Shown here in pieces: positions 48,856 through 60,895 of a stretch of DNA of 64,000 nt. The translations under genes were made by a program, and so were the position numbers. The notes under the pieces were generated by a model, which saw only the letters and a list, made by a program, of their open reading frames with translations, had not been told where the DNA came from and made no database searches. Source of the DNA: Hydractinia symbiolongicarpus (Eukaryota; Cnidaria; Hydrozoa; Anthoathecata; Hydractiniidae). The stretch spans positions 6,944,001 through 7,008,000 of the forward strand of contig NC_079876.1 of the NCBI RefSeq assembly GCF_029227915.1, read 5' to 3'. The stretch's first letter is position 1, and the number at the start of each line of letters is the position of its first letter.

Positions 48856-49539
48856 TATACACAATGTGATTTAAATGTCCAAATTCTAATTTTTCGATGG
48901 GCTTGCAAGAATATTTCAAATTGGATTTAAGTATATTTTCTCCTAGATTTGTCCATTGACTTTTACGCACATTTTAAATTGAATTTTAGTGATGATGATA
49001 TAGAAAAAAGCCAGAAATTTGTTGATTTAAGACATAATTGTATGAAAGACTGCTTATAATAGAATATTAGTAGACGTTAGACCCTCTAAGAAAATATTTA
49101 TGGTTGCAAGGATTTGTCAAAATAATCAGGAAAAAAACCATTGACCATCTCGAACTAGCATGAAGTAACACGGTTCGTAAGAATAAAAAAGAACGAAAAC
49201 ATGAAATGAGACGGAAAACTATCTATGCGCCAGGACTTGTAAACCTAGCAGTAGCTATAATACACGAGTTATTGGGCCTAAGACTTACACAGATAATTGC
49301 TGCAATGAACCAGCATAAAGACAGTTTCCGCCTGTCATAACTAGGGCTTTACTTCCAGAAGAGATCGAGAAAAGGTATATTTATACAGGATAGCCACTTC
49401 AGCGTTAGAGACACTGTTATAAATTTGGGTCTTATGTTCTGAATGTGTATGTATACATCGGCATTGCCTACCCAATTTCCCTCACATGGCATTGCTTGAC
49501 ACGTAGCTGTGGTTAAGGCACTTACTAAACATGCTTGCG

Positions 49540-49608
49540 CTGTGCACTGAACCATTGACCTCGTGATTGCGAAGCAAACTCCATAACCACTAGGCCATGC
49601 GCAACTAA
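49540..49608 (-). repeat. tRNA-derived SINE head
   Basis: The minus strand reads TGGCCTAGTGGTTATGG (A box region), TTTGCTTCGCAATC (anticodon arm) and GGTTCAGTGC (B box), with tRNA-like spacing. The degenerate B box and lack of acceptor pairing favour a SINE relic over a working tRNA. Confidence 0.55.
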
Positions 49609-49659
49609 AATTGACTCAGGGCAGCAGGATCGCGAACTCTGAATGCTGATTGAGCAAAG

Positions 49660-50460
49660 TTGACCTGCAATATTCAAGTTCATGGCAAATGTGACATTAG
49701 GACACTTAAGTCGACACATGATCAAAATACTCCAATCGAATTTGAAATGTGCATTTAAATCTGTAAAAAAAGTAGAATTTGGACACTTAAGTCGACAATT
49801 GGTGAATAAATAATAAAAATTAAGTTTGAAATGCGCATTCAAGCTCATGACAAATGCGAAATTAGAGCACTTAAGTCGACACTTGATCTAAATAATACAA
49901 TCGAATTTAAAATGTGCATTTAAGTCTGTCAAAAAAGTAGAATTTAAACACTTAAGTCGACAATTAAGATTGGCATGCGCATTCAAGCTCATGAGAAATG
50001 TGAAATTAGAGCACTTAAGTCGACACTTGATCAAAATACTCCAATCGAATTTGAAATGTGCATTTTAATCTGTCAAAAAAGTAGAATCTGGACACTTAAG
50101 TCGACAATTGGTTAATAAATAATAAAAATTAAATTTGAAATGTGCATTCAAGCTCATGAAAAAGTGTGAAATTAATGCACTTAAGTCGACACTTGATCTA
50201 AATAATACAATCGAATTTGAAATGTACATTCAAGTCTGTCAAAAAGTAGAATTTGGACACTTAATTCGTCAATTGGTATAAAAATATTAAAAATTAAGTT
50301 TGAAATGCGCATTCAAGCTCATGAAAAAGTGTGAAATTACAGCACTTAAGTCGACACTTGATCTAAATAATACAATTGAATTTGAAATGTACATTCAAGT
50401 CTGTCAAAAAGTAGAATTTGGACACTTAAGTCAACAATTGGTATATAAATATTAAAAATG
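49660..50460 (-). repeat. GTCGAC-repeat array, reverse orientation (left arm)
   Basis: GTCGAC lies at 49710, 49791, 49875, 49956, 50019, 50100, 50185 and about 50351. Spacing is mostly 81 and 84-85 bp, so the unit is a dimer of about 166 bp. The two half-units differ. One has CACTTAAGTCGACACTTGATC and TCTGTCAAAAAAGTAGAATT, the other GTCGACAATTGG and GCGCATTCAAGCTCATGA. It is non-coding; the short frames in it are accidental. Confidence 0.85.
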
Positions 50461-50469
50461 AATTTACTG

Positions 50470-53390
50470 TAAGAAAAGTGGCAGCTTTTTAAAGTCAGTA
50501 GGGCTAGATTTTGTTTTTACCTATAAACTCACGCACATTTTCAAATCGGTGTTGACCGAAGTAATTTTCTGCTTCCATCCATTGGGTTTATACGCGTTCC
50601 TATTGGATATGAATATTTAGACCTCAACCTAAATACCTACATTTTTATCTTTTTACTGTCTTTAGTACATATTTTCCTTCCCATTTGAGTACTTATACCA
50701 AGTGTCGATCTCAGTGTCCGAATTTCAATTCTGTGCATTAAATGCCCATTTCCAATTTGACTTAAATATTTATTTTAAGCATCGACTTAAAGTATTAAAG
50801 TCGACCTTCTGTCCGTCAACTTTAATGCCTGAAATTATGAAAGTCTTCCTGAATATTTTTGCCCAACTTCATCGACATACTTTACGGCTACGAGACTACG
50901 ATGGTACATTGATATTGAAAGACAACTAGCAATGTAACCATACTTTCCACAATGTGGCTGCATATATTTTAACAAACTCCCAACAAACATCGGAGACGAG
51001 AAAACATTTCTTTGTCTTAGACACCATTTTTATTTCTCCGCTTTTTGTAGTTCATTTTTTCCTCTTTAATATTTCAAATTATACATTTTGACTTAATTTT
51101 ACCTCTTTACTTTTATATGATTTTAAACTTTATCGATAACTTTGTGTCTATTATACTGTTTAATAGAAATTGTCCCAATTTTCTTCTGTCAACTGTCTTT
51201 CATGCAAATTTTGAATTCAATTAGAACATTAATTCAATTGTCGGCTTGAATGTGGAAGTTCTACTCCTTTTTACTGACTTCAATGCATATTTTAAATTCC
51301 ATTTGAGCAGCAGCTAGAACAAACTAAGTGTCCACAATTAAAATTTTCTTTTCACTGATTGTAGCGAGCATTTCGCATTGTAATAACTAATTATAACTTA
51401 TAAGTGTCCGAATTCTACTTCCGCCTGCTGACTTAAATGCTCATTAACATTTCGATTTGAATATTTCAGTTAGGTCCTAGATAAGAGTTTTTTTTGCCTA
51501 TCTTGTTATAAAAGATTTACGGAGCTCTCTTTCCTGTTGCTGCTTCAATTAGGATCCCCATATTGAATTTCAATTTTTCTAGAAAATCCCTGCAAAACAA
51601 TTAAACTACGTGGTTTGAATTTTCTTAATTAAAATGTATTTCAATTATGTAATTTAGGCATAACTGTTTATATTATTTTGAATTACGTTTACTGTAAAGG
51701 ATAAAAAATGGTGTTTTTTGTCGATGACCACGTCATTTATTTCACAAATAAAGTACAAACTACATATAGAACAGTGCTTTTTTAGACTGCGCCAAATTGG
51801 ATTTTCAAAATGTTCGAAAAAAAACTTTTTTGAATATTTTGCTTAAACTTAAAATTAGGCTTAAAATTAGGTATAAGTATTTATATGAGAAGGTTCATAT
51901 CTTATTTCCCTACACTTTTTACTGTTTTCTGTCTTTCAGGCGGTTTTCTAAGTTAGGTTTAAGTTTTTTACTTTATAAAATAGCATGGTCTGCCGTCCTT
52001 TTTCCAATATTAGGATTTGTTTCTCATTCTCTAGTCTCTCTAATATTCAATTTTATTAGTGATTCATTCATATCTTCGCTTTGTCTCCATTTTAATTCGT
52101 GTGGTTTTCCTTAGTTGTTTCAATTGTTTCGTTTAACTTATTAGGTTTTTTTAGAATACTATTTTTTACACGTTCAGCCTAAAATCGTTCTTATTTTGTT
52201 CTTATTTTGAGCAATTTTTATTTATTTTGCAACATCGCAACAATGCATTATGCGAAAAATTTTATTTACGATTATTTACCCAGGATGGCCTCTTCAGTTC
52301 CTATTTGTACCGTTCGTGCAAACAACAGGGCTTATAATTAGTTAGTTAGTTATAATACTTAATATTTTCCGAGGCTTTCCTTATTTTAAAAGCAAGTTTC
52401 ATACGATGAACATCATTAAAACTAAAATTTTATTTTGTTTGGCGCGCCAGCCTAACTGAGCAAGCAAACACGTGAATTTGGTCTGCCTAAGTAAGTTTAG
52501 CCTGCAAAGTACAGAAATATAAACAGCATTGATCCTTAGCCAAAGCTTTGTTCGCTTATTAAAAAAGGGTGTACCTTATCAGGGGGGAAAAACGGGAGAG
52601 CTGACTAATGTTAAAGGTAGGTGACTAAATTTACCCCGACTAACTTAATCCCCGATCAAAAATCTTCCGAGAAATTTATTACCGGACTATTTTATTGAAT
52701 GTTCCAATTTTGTTCCTACTTTAAGTCAATAGACTAGTCTTCGTACTAACCAATGAACATTGGTGATTACAGGAGAGGGAAAGATAACAAAGAAGATAAT
52801 ATACAGCAATGTGTTCTTTCTAAAGAGTTGGATATTTTTTTTTTTATCTGAGACCCAACTTTGGTCGGGGCAAGGTGACTAATACTATACATTGGTGACT
52901 AAAATTTTGCCCAACTATTAATTTTGTCCGACTAACCTTTTTCCCCCGAATAGGTAATAAGTTTTCGCATTTTCTAGACTCAAATTTACTTTCGATTATT
53001 TCTTAAAATAACCCTGTACTTTATTTACTCTTTCGTAAAAACACGTATGGAAAATGACGAAATTCTTTTCCACCAATCATTTTTTTTGTGCTGCACAGTT
53101 TAAATCTGTTTTCTTGGTTAGAGATTTACGCTTAGATGTCGCGCATGCGTGTTTTATATTCTTCATAAAAAGGTATAGCTTCGTACAAAAATCACCATAT
53201 CTGTCGATGTAATTTCCACAGTTAGCGCATGGAATATGTATATATACAGTCAAAAATCGGGCAAATACAGCCCCACAGTGGGGCTAAGGACTAGGTTGGT
53301 GTGAAAAGTGCTTGTGAAGAGGATGAATTGGGCGTTTGCTCAGCCAGCAATTGTAAGTTAAATTTTGGAAAGCTAATTATTTTTTGGCCA
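50470..53390. other. Interior between inverted GTCGAC arrays; no gene recognised
   Basis: It contains very diverged forward-orientation GTCGAC units at 50700-50815. Otherwise it is AT-rich DNA. The frame at 51797-52114 (+) is Leu/Phe/Lys-rich without a domain. A possible MITE lies at 52577-52955. Confidence 0.4.
52577..52955. mobile_element. Possible MITE with GGGGGAAAAA ends
   Basis: TATCAGGGGGGAAAAACGGG at the left faces CCTTTTTCCCCCGAATAGG at the right. Inner motifs GGTGACTAAA-TTT-CCCGACTAA and GTGACTAAAATTTTGCCC are repeated. The target site is not clear. Confidence 0.45.
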
Positions 53391-53394
53391 AAAA

Positions 53395-53907
53395 AAGGTC
53401 TTTTCAAAAAATGGGTTAATGTTCATTTCAAATTTGACTAGAATATTTATTTAAAGTGTCGACTTAAGTGTCCAAATTTTACTTTTTTGACAGATTTAAA
53501 TGCACATTTCAAATTTGATTGGAGTATTTAGATCAAGTGTCGACTTAAGTGTCCTAATGTCACATTTGCCATGAACTTGAATGCGCATTTCAGACTTGAT
53601 TTTTAATAATTATATACCAATTGTCGACTTAAGTGTCCAAATTCTACTTTTTTGACATATTTTAATGCACATTTCAAATTCGATTGGAGTATTTAGATCA
53701 AGTGTCGACTTAAGTGTCCTAATTTTACATTTGTCATGAACTTGAATGCGCATTTGAGAATTTTAATTTTGATACTTATATACCAATTGTCGACTTAAGT
53801 GTCCAAATTCTACTTTTTTGACAGACTTTTAAATAAATGCACATTTCAAATTCGATTCGAGTATTTAGACTTGATATTTAATATTTATATACCAATTGTC
53901 GACTTAA
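53395..53907 (+). repeat. GTCGAC-repeat array, forward orientation (right arm)
   Basis: Alternating half-units (GTCGACTTAAGTGTCCAAAT.., GTCGACTTAAGTGTCCTAAT..) are the reverse complement of the 49660-50460 array. The array is interrupted at 53908 by a Harbinger element and resumes at 56290 with AAGTATCCAAATTTTACTTT. Confidence 0.85.
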
Positions 53908-54020
53908 AACTTGGTCCCCACTGGACGTATAAGTGCGGATAACTGCGTTTATGCAATACTGTTCTCACTTGAAGTACAATCTAGGAAACTTTATATTTTC
54001 ATGAAAAGTTGTTTGTGAAA

Positions 54021-55265
54021 ATGGAGAGTGAAAGTGATTCAGGCGATGAAGAATTATTACTGTTGTTACTGCTCAGAAAGCGACAAAAAAAAGAAGATTT
54101 TGGGCGCGGAATATTTTCATTCAAAGGCCGCTCCATGGAACTTTTCATACACTTTTTCAGGAGTTGATGAAGGACGATGAGTTATTTTTTCGTTATCATC
54201 GAATGACCCCAGCACGCTTTGAACATCTTCTATCTCTAGTTGAAGATCAGATAACGAAGAAAAGAACCAATTTTCGCAAGCCACTTTCAGCGAGAGAACG
54301 TCTTCCTGTTACACTGCGTTTTCTAGCGACTGGAGAGAGTCAACAATCATTGTCTTTTTCTTTCCGTATTGGGCGTAATACTGTATCAACTATTGTTACT
54401 GAAACATGCGAGGCCCTATTCACATGTCTGCAAGCAGAATATTTGAAAGCACTAAGCAATATTGAAGAATGGCAAAGAATTTCCACAAAGTTTGAAGACA
54501 TATGGCATTTCCCCCACGTTATCGGCGCTATAGATGGCAAGCATAATGGTATCGAATGCCCAAAGAATTCTGGTACTTTGTACTATAACTACAAAGGATT
54601 TTATAGTATTGTTTTATTGGCGGTATGCAACGCAAGTTACTGCTTTACTTTATTTGATGTCGGAGCAACGATAGCGGCGTATTAGCTAATTCAGAAATGG
54701 GGAATAGATTCTGAGATAAAAATTTTCATCTCCCTGAAGATCAAGATCTTTGTGGGTGCCCATACAAACCATTACCATACTTTCTGGTCGGAGATGAAAT
54801 TTTCCCTTTAAAGTCCTGGTTGATGCGACAATATCCTGGAAATAACCTTACAGAACCACTGCGTATATATAACTACCGTCATTCAACAGCTCGCAGAACA
54901 ATCGAAAATGCATTTGGCATCCTGGCTGCTCGTTGGTAAATCCTTTTAAGACCTATCAGAGCCTCCGTAGAGAATGTGGAAAAGTATACCTGCGCATGCC
55001 TAGCATTGCATAATTATTTACGACAAACAAGTAACGTGTCTTACACCCCGCATGTGTTTGTTGACACAGAGTCCAGCGATGGAACTATCAAGGCATGAGA
55101 ATGGAGAGCTACTAAACCTACAGGTTCTTTTGACCCTATTCGACCTGTTCGTGGGTCTCGACCAAGAGATGACTGTGTCAAAATACCGTTACTCTTTTTA
55201 AGAAACAGGACTCGTTTAATTTCCAATTACGTCCAAAGATTGAGCAGGATTAGATGGTGTTGAAG
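54021..55265 (+). pseudogene. HARBI1-like Harbinger transposase, inactivated
   Basis: ATG at 54021 opens an acidic/Leu-rich start. A one-base slip in the A8 run near 54087 then shifts to the frame running FHTLFQELMKDDELFF, YHRMTPARFEHLL and ARERLPVTLRFLATG, on to GAIDGKH (first catalytic Asp), NYKGFYSIVLLAV and FDVG (second Asp). A further short deletion near 54661 shifts the frame again into DSGVLANSEMG, then YFLVGDEIFPL and ARRTIENAFGILAARW (catalytic Glu). In-frame stops follow at several points in this part (after NRF, ARW and IKA). All DDE blocks are recognisable but the protein cannot be made. The longest single frame is 54164-54685. Confidence 0.8.
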
Positions 55266-55335
55266 GTGGAGTAGCTTCCATTGGGTTAAAGTAGGATCTT
55301 GATAGAAAAAGTGACATATTACCATTAAATGTAGC

Positions 55336-56068
55336 CTAGGAATTATTCCTTACGTGTTGGTTTGCGTCTGTAATGAAAGCGGCGTGGGACACATGGGAGG
55401 GTGATACCATAGGGTTGCTTGGTGTGGTTAGATGGGGATCGTTCGCATTGAAAGTCGCCATTTGATATTTGAATATAACTTGGTTGATCTCATTCTCTGC
55501 TATACATTTCAAATGGTCTGGCATTTTTCGCAGTTCAATTGCAATTGTTGAGCCAAACAAATCCTCTGCGTCCTCCTCTGTTTTCCCATTCGATTTTCTA
55601 TTTTTTATTGAAAGTGCCAAGTCACCAATCATTTTGTCAGTTTTACGCTCAATTTCTTTTCTGTTCGCTCGCTTTCGTTCATTAAACTGCTGCAAGTTCA
55701 TTGATATTTCCTTAGGGGGACTTTTAATGTTTTTCGCCCAAGGTTCGTCGTGTTCTTCCTGTTCTTCATCCAGCAGCAATTCACCGTCATTGTCACTATC
55801 GCATTGATCAGCACCAAATCCCACCGATTCATCATCAGATATATCATTATAAGAAAACGCCTTGCTGTTGCAAACGCTCGATGATTTGCTGTTGGTAGTC
55901 GACGAACGGAGTCTTTGGAAATCATCAAACCAATGAAAAAATCTGTATTTTTCGTATTCAGTTTGGGCTTTTTCAACGGCGGCAGAACTTGTTCCAGAAC
56001 GTCTAGACTTTTTGAATGCAAGCTGCTTTTTTTGATAGTTGTCGAATGCTTTTCTTGCAGCTTCTCCT
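55336..56068 (-). CDS. Harbinger MADF-partner gene, C-terminal exon only
   Basis: After TTTTTTAG at about 56069 a frame runs unbroken to the stop at 55336-55338. It begins GEAARKAFDNYQKKQLAFKK, continues through an acidic Ser/Asp region (SYNDISDDESVGFG), DEEQEEHDEPWAKN and a coiled KRANRKEIERKTDK block, and ends near ELRKMPDHLKCIAENEINQV. Harbinger partner proteins have this layout: N-terminal MADF domain, charged middle and a C-terminal short helix pair. The N-terminal MADF exon is not present between 56069 and the element end. The gene is truncated, although this exon is intact. It is the complementary half of what the 44.5-kb element carries. Confidence 0.65.
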
Positions 56069-56292
56069 AAAAAAGAAGTTAAATTTTAAATCCTTCTGAA
56101 AGGCGGTGTCTTTAATCGTTAAACGCGAAGAAAAAATTCTTTTGATATTCGCGTTTAGTAAATTTTGGCGTTTAAGTGCGTATAAGTGCGTATAAGTGCG
56201 TTTAGTGAGTGTCCCCACTTAGCGTATAAGTGTGTTGAAGAATCATAAACGCACTTATACACACTTAAACGCGCAATGGGGACCAAGCTTAA

Positions 56293-58015
56293 GTATCCAA
56301 ATTTTACTTTTTTGACAGACTTAAATGTATGGAATAAACGGAATTCTATTTCTTTCTACTCATTTTAGTGCCAAATTCACATTTGATTGGAATATGCAGG
56401 ACATAAATAGGCCTAATATCAATAGCTATAGTGAACTAAGGAGATAAAGTTTCGCTTCTAACGCTAATTGTAGTACGTGCTATACGTTTGATATTTAAAA
56501 AGGGGGGTCGATCTTTTGTTGATTTATAAATGCCAACATGTTAACTTTCTTTGTGTTTTATTTATTCCTGATACAACGTCGGTACTAGTTTGCCTCATAA
56601 CTGAAAAACAGTAATTTGAACTTGAGAATCGGGTAGCCATTTGTTTTAGTAAATACAGCTGACTCTCTAATACTTTTGAAAATTTTAAATTTCTACGCGC
56701 CTCTTTGGTACTTTGGCACTTCTGGGCAAACACATTCACGAAAACGCAAGTATCAAAACCTCAATTCTTTCCTCATAATTCGAACTTTTTTTTGAAAATC
56801 ATCAAAATCCCGCGTCAGTTAGCTGTTATAAGTATGAAATTCAGTCAGAGGGAATGAAGATTTTGACTCAACGATGATGTCATACAGATAGAAAAGTTCG
56901 CTGTAGCTTACTATGGTTATTCGTGTCATTTCTATTGCCCTCATTATGAAGCATTATAAAATTCACCTCGGGGCACCCCCTATCCTCAACCTAGGGGTGA
57001 GACCAATCCTACTTCCTACCTTACATCGTGTGCCCCTTATTTCGTTTTCGGCCATTTTCTTGAAAATTATTGGCGTCGCAAACCATTGGCGGGAATACCG
57101 ACATGCATCTATTAGCTATGACTCGTGGTCACTTAACTTCGAGATATCCCGAGAGATGACCCGTATAAAAGAGAATTGCATTTTCTGTTGCGACAGTGGG
57201 TGGCCAGAATTCGCGCTCAATTATGAAAGACGAAAAACCATGGATTTTTCGAGTTTTTCCAAAAAATGTTGAAGGAAATATTGATATAGAGAAATGACGT
57301 CATTTCTGATTCCACTGACGTCATTTTATTGTTTTCATTTCCACTATCATTTTAAAATTCCATAATCTACATTTGTGCCAAGTTTAATGACACGAGCATC
57401 AATGTTTCTGGAAAAACGGGTCTTTTAACCTTAACCTTCTTGCAGAAATGACTTCCGTAAAATTACTCTTTCTAAACTCTATTTTTGGTATTCCATCCAC
57501 AAATGTATACAAGACCGTAGCATTAGTAAAACGTGAGAAATTAAAATATATTGTGTAATTGGGAACGTGACCTATTTTTTCGCATGTGTCATTTCTGATG
57601 ACGTCATTAAATTATTTTTTTCATTTTGAAAGAGTTGTATTAAGACAATTCTGCCAAGTTTCATCACTTAAGCTAAGGTAGTTTGGGATTTATGACCCGC
57701 GGGCACTCTACACCCCCACCGCACCCTCCACGGTTACAAAAGCAAATAATAAAGCCCAGGTTAAGAGGGTTAATCGAAAAAAAACGATGGCGAGTGTCAG
57801 TACTAAATCGTTCCGTTTGTTAACATCACTCTGTCATGGTATAATTATTGCCGATTAAGACGAAGGAACATTTTCTACCTACATACACAAAGAACCTCCA
57901 TCCTCACCCTTATACGCATCCGTACGCTTTTGCTTTAACCCCTCCCACTTTCCATAGGTACGTGCTTTAGGTTTGCCACGCAAGTTTTGAAGTACGCAAA
58001 TATATTCTTCCTTTT
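56293..58015. other. No gene recognised
   Basis: The remainder of the GTCGAC array (to about 56345) is followed by unassigned DNA. GACGTCATTT(C/T)TG motifs recur at 57295-57330 and 57590-57610. The frame at 56913-57272 has no domain. A minus-strand frame at 58142-57879 (GKPKARTYGKWEGLKQKRTD) looks somewhat protein-like but has no supporting exon. Confidence 0.35.
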
Positions 58016-58049
58016 TCAGATTATGTTGCAAATTATTTTTTAATAGCGG

Positions 58050-58480
58050 AACGTTAAGTCGACAGATTGCAAAAAGTATAGATAAATTTGACCAAAATTC
58101 ATTTTGAGCAAGGGAAATATTCTCCGAATAAATAAAAGGCATGTCAGTACAGAGGTCATAGGGGGGAGCATCTGTGCAGAATATAAAAAAAATAACCCTC
58201 GCAGTTTTGATGTAATGAACATTTTTTTAAGTGTCGACCTAATGACAGAAATTTTAACTTTTTCTAAAACAATATTTATTCATTTCGTTAAGTCGACACT
58301 AAAAAAAAGATGTAAGGGAAAGAAAGAGGACAGGGATAGCCAGTGCATATGGTAGTATTAGAGAAGCTCATATCACACAATTTTTCTTTATCTTAAATAA
58401 CGCATTGTTCAAGAGAAAATATTTTTTAAAACGTTAAGTCGACAGATTATTGTCGACCTAACGTCACTGTCGACCTATAG
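58050..58480. repeat. GTCGACCTAACG repeat fragment
   Basis: GTCGAC in the contexts ACGTTAAGTCGACAGATT and TGTCGACCTAACG occurs about six times (58058-58475), several in inverted pairs. It is the same motif family as 24145-24370. Confidence 0.55.
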
Positions 58481-58525
58481 TCGAAACAATACGACGAAAT
58501 GATGACCTAATCCCCATCTAGTAGA

Positions 58526-58526
<1 letters not shown>

Positions 58527-58587
<61 letters not shown>
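58527..58587. repeat. (TA)n microsatellite
   Basis: About 60 bases of uninterrupted alternating TA, next to the GTCGAC fragment, as at 24 kb. Confidence 0.95.
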
Positions 58588-58589
<2 letters not shown>

Positions 58590-58599
58590 TTGCTGTATT

Positions 58600-59400
58600 A
58601 TTTCAAATTTTACTTAATAATAGTATAATCAGGATAAGATGAACTATTTAAAAAATGAGAGGTAAGCTTTATAAAAAACGGCATGGGGAGATGTGGTACA
58701 AATTAAAGAAAAGTGCGCAATTGTGAATGTTTTTTACATTTTTTTTATTTACAGTTTTTTAAAAAGCAAATAATATTGTTATAAATAAAACCACTTTTTA
58801 CATAAATATTTTTAAATAAATAAAAATAATTTTACAATATAAAATATTTATATAAAAGTATAATATATAATATAATATAATTTTATATATTTTTTCTTAT
58901 TATTATCATTTTTAACATTCTAAATAATTTTGTTAGTTCTTTTTATTGTCATTTCACATCTTTAAAAAATTTCATTCAAATGAAAAATATAAAGCCTAAA
59001 ATACACGGTAAGGTTAAACGGACCGTTTAAATGTAAGAGAAAAAATCTATTTTCGGTTTCATAAGGTTTTTTAAAATTTGGACATGTTCAATTTTGCTAA
59101 GCTTTTTTATTGAAATTAACAGAATGATTATTGAGCTACTGTTTAAACTAAAGATTTGAGCGTAGTTTTTCGGTTTCTATTCACAGTGCTAGTTCGCTTT
59201 TTTTCTGCTGCTATAGCAATAATCACAATGAAGGATATACGTGTTTTCTTTTATTTGGTATTTATTTTTAAATTTTTTTTTTAAAAAAACCTATACATTT
59301 TAACACGTGTAGACAGGTGTATTACCTGCCACTAAACTTATAACGTGTTTCTTACAACCAAAAGGTCCGTTTAAACTTACCGTGTAGTTTAGCCTTTACG
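58600..59400. other. AT-rich, no gene recognised
   Basis: 58600-58680 resembles 17925-18030. AACGGACCGTTTAAA at 59014-59028 is matched in inverted form by GGTCCGTTTAAACTTACCGTGTA at 59365-59387. With AAAATACACGGTAAG at 58999-59013, this gives an inverted pair about 370 bp apart that probably marks a small MITE (about 58995-59395). Confidence 0.5.
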
Positions 59401-59407
59401 GAAGATA

Positions 59408-59543
59408 TCTATATTATAATGTCCGTATACGTCAGTTTGTCTGTCACGCAAAATGGTAGCTTAGCTACGCAATAGCGAGAAGCACGCAATGCGGTATAAA
59501 AAGGACGGGCGACCCCGTGGATTTTCCACGGGCTAACGACTAT
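59408..59543 (+). mobile_element. Helitron-like element
   Basis: It starts TCTATATTATAATGTCCG after A and carries the same middle as 43070-43197. It has the hairpin CCCGTGGATTTTCCACGGG and CTAACGACTAT, so the final base of the CTAG end is mutated. Confidence 0.7.
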
Positions 59544-59576
59544 TTGTAATAAGTAACACTCTCTCTCTATATTGCA

Positions 59577-59760
59577 TTATTCAGCAAGTTTGAGAGAGTT
59601 GGAAACGGGACATACTGTAAACAGCGAAACCACGTGACATGTGTCTCTTGGTAAATGGAAAATAAACGGAAGAAGACTCGAAAGAAATAACTCGAACAGA
59701 AAATTGTTTCTCATTGATAATCGAATTTAAGTTAGCAGTACGTTTTACTACAAATAAATT
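59577..59760 (+). repeat. Dispersed repeat copy
   Basis: GTTTGAGAGAGTTGGAAACGGGAC, GTGTCTCTT and an AA-rich middle match 23778-23850. The minus-strand frame through it (59826-59581) is probably accidental. Confidence 0.5.
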
Positions 59761-59890
59761 TATTACAATATAAAATAAAACTAAAAAATGGACTCGTTCC
59801 TCATCTAAAAAATAAATAAATTTCATGAAAGAAAGTTAAAAATAGAAATAACAAAAGATAAATATATCCAATTGTATAAAGTATCGTCTC

Positions 59891-59955
59891 ACCTCACAAA
59901 CTGATTGTTGTTTTTCAAAACAAAATCATTTGAAATATTTACTTCGTCCTGTCCT
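59891..59955 (-). other. Candidate orphan exon
   Basis: AG at 59956 is followed by an open block (QDEVNISNDFVLKNNNQF) ending GTGAG|GTGAGA at 59891, phase 1 to 2. Splice sites are good, but no partner exon is identified. The donor context TTTGTGAG|GTGAGA resembles those at 62.5 and 62.8 kb. Confidence 0.3.
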
Positions 59956-60895
59956 AAAAGATAAATAGATGTGTTATTTTAAAGTATAGCTACTTAAGTA
60001 TTAGAACAGCCATCGTCATGGCCATGTCTTCTAAATGAGAGACAATCTGTCAATTTGTTCATAAAATCCTTTTATAACGCGAAATTTGTACCATCGCTGT
60101 GCAAAAATAAAATAATTTCGGATTACGAAAAAAAAGTTTAACATCGTGAATTTCTTATTTTTGAATGTTTTAAATATCTTTTATTTTAAATATTTTCAGA
60201 TCTATAATATTTAATTCATGCTAACAATAATAACAATCAATTTCAGAAGATGTAAAATAAAAAACAGTCTGAGTACGAAATTGTATTTTTACTTCTTCTT
60301 TTTCTCTTATAAAATTTATTATTTTTAATTTCGTTATAATATATACTTATCTCTTACAGTATCTCCTCTCATTATTTTTACATACATAAAAATTAATGCT
60401 GTCAGAATTGTTAACAGCTATAATTATTCACTATTTTTTATTAAAGATACTTTCTACTTTGGACTGTCACAATAATCTACTTGACAACCTCAACATTTTA
60501 TTCTTAAGTATTTTATTCATTTTATCCAATTTGATATAAAAAAATATTTTTGACATTCAACATTTTATTCTTAAGTTTCTTAAATTTAGATTCATTATAT
60601 CCTTCAATTTGTTAATTAGTTTATTTCACTCAAATAAAAATCATCCATCCTTTTATTATTGCAAATCATTTCATTCGTTTTTTAACTTTCATTTATCATT
60701 ATTATTATCAAATTAAAAGAAATAAAAATTCATTCTTCTTTCTAATTTATTAACTTTTAATTTCTTCGCACCAAAATTTAAAAAAATAAAAACATTCCAT
60801 ACCTAAATATTTATTTAAACATTTATTTAATCCTTATTATTTTCAACTTAAAATAAAATACAAATTTATTCTTCTTTCTAATTTATTAAATCAAC

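Larger units (their letters stand above)
53908..56289. mobile_element. Harbinger element (2382 bp) inserted in the GTCGAC array
   Basis: The ends are AACTTGGTCCCCACTGGACG and, reverse-complemented from 56289, AGCTTGGTCCCCATTGCGCG. TAA target duplication is at 53905-53907 and 56290-56292. Sub-terminal GTATAAGTGCG/CGCACTTATAC repeats lie at both ends. It contains a HARBI1-like transposase pseudogene (+) and a convergent partner gene (-), the two-gene layout of PIF/Harbinger elements. The host repeat reads through the insertion point, which fixes the boundaries. Confidence 0.85.

Noticed and set aside
51797-52114. 105-codon Leu/Phe/Ser-rich frame
   Set aside because: AT-driven composition mimics membrane segments; no supporting evidence.
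54340-54540. Minus-strand frame inside the Harbinger transposase
   Set aside because: It is the shadow of the transposase coding strand.
55469-55807. 112-codon plus-strand Ser-rich frame
   Set aside because: It is antisense to the acidic MADF-partner exon; poly-Ser is the complement of the Asp/Glu codons.
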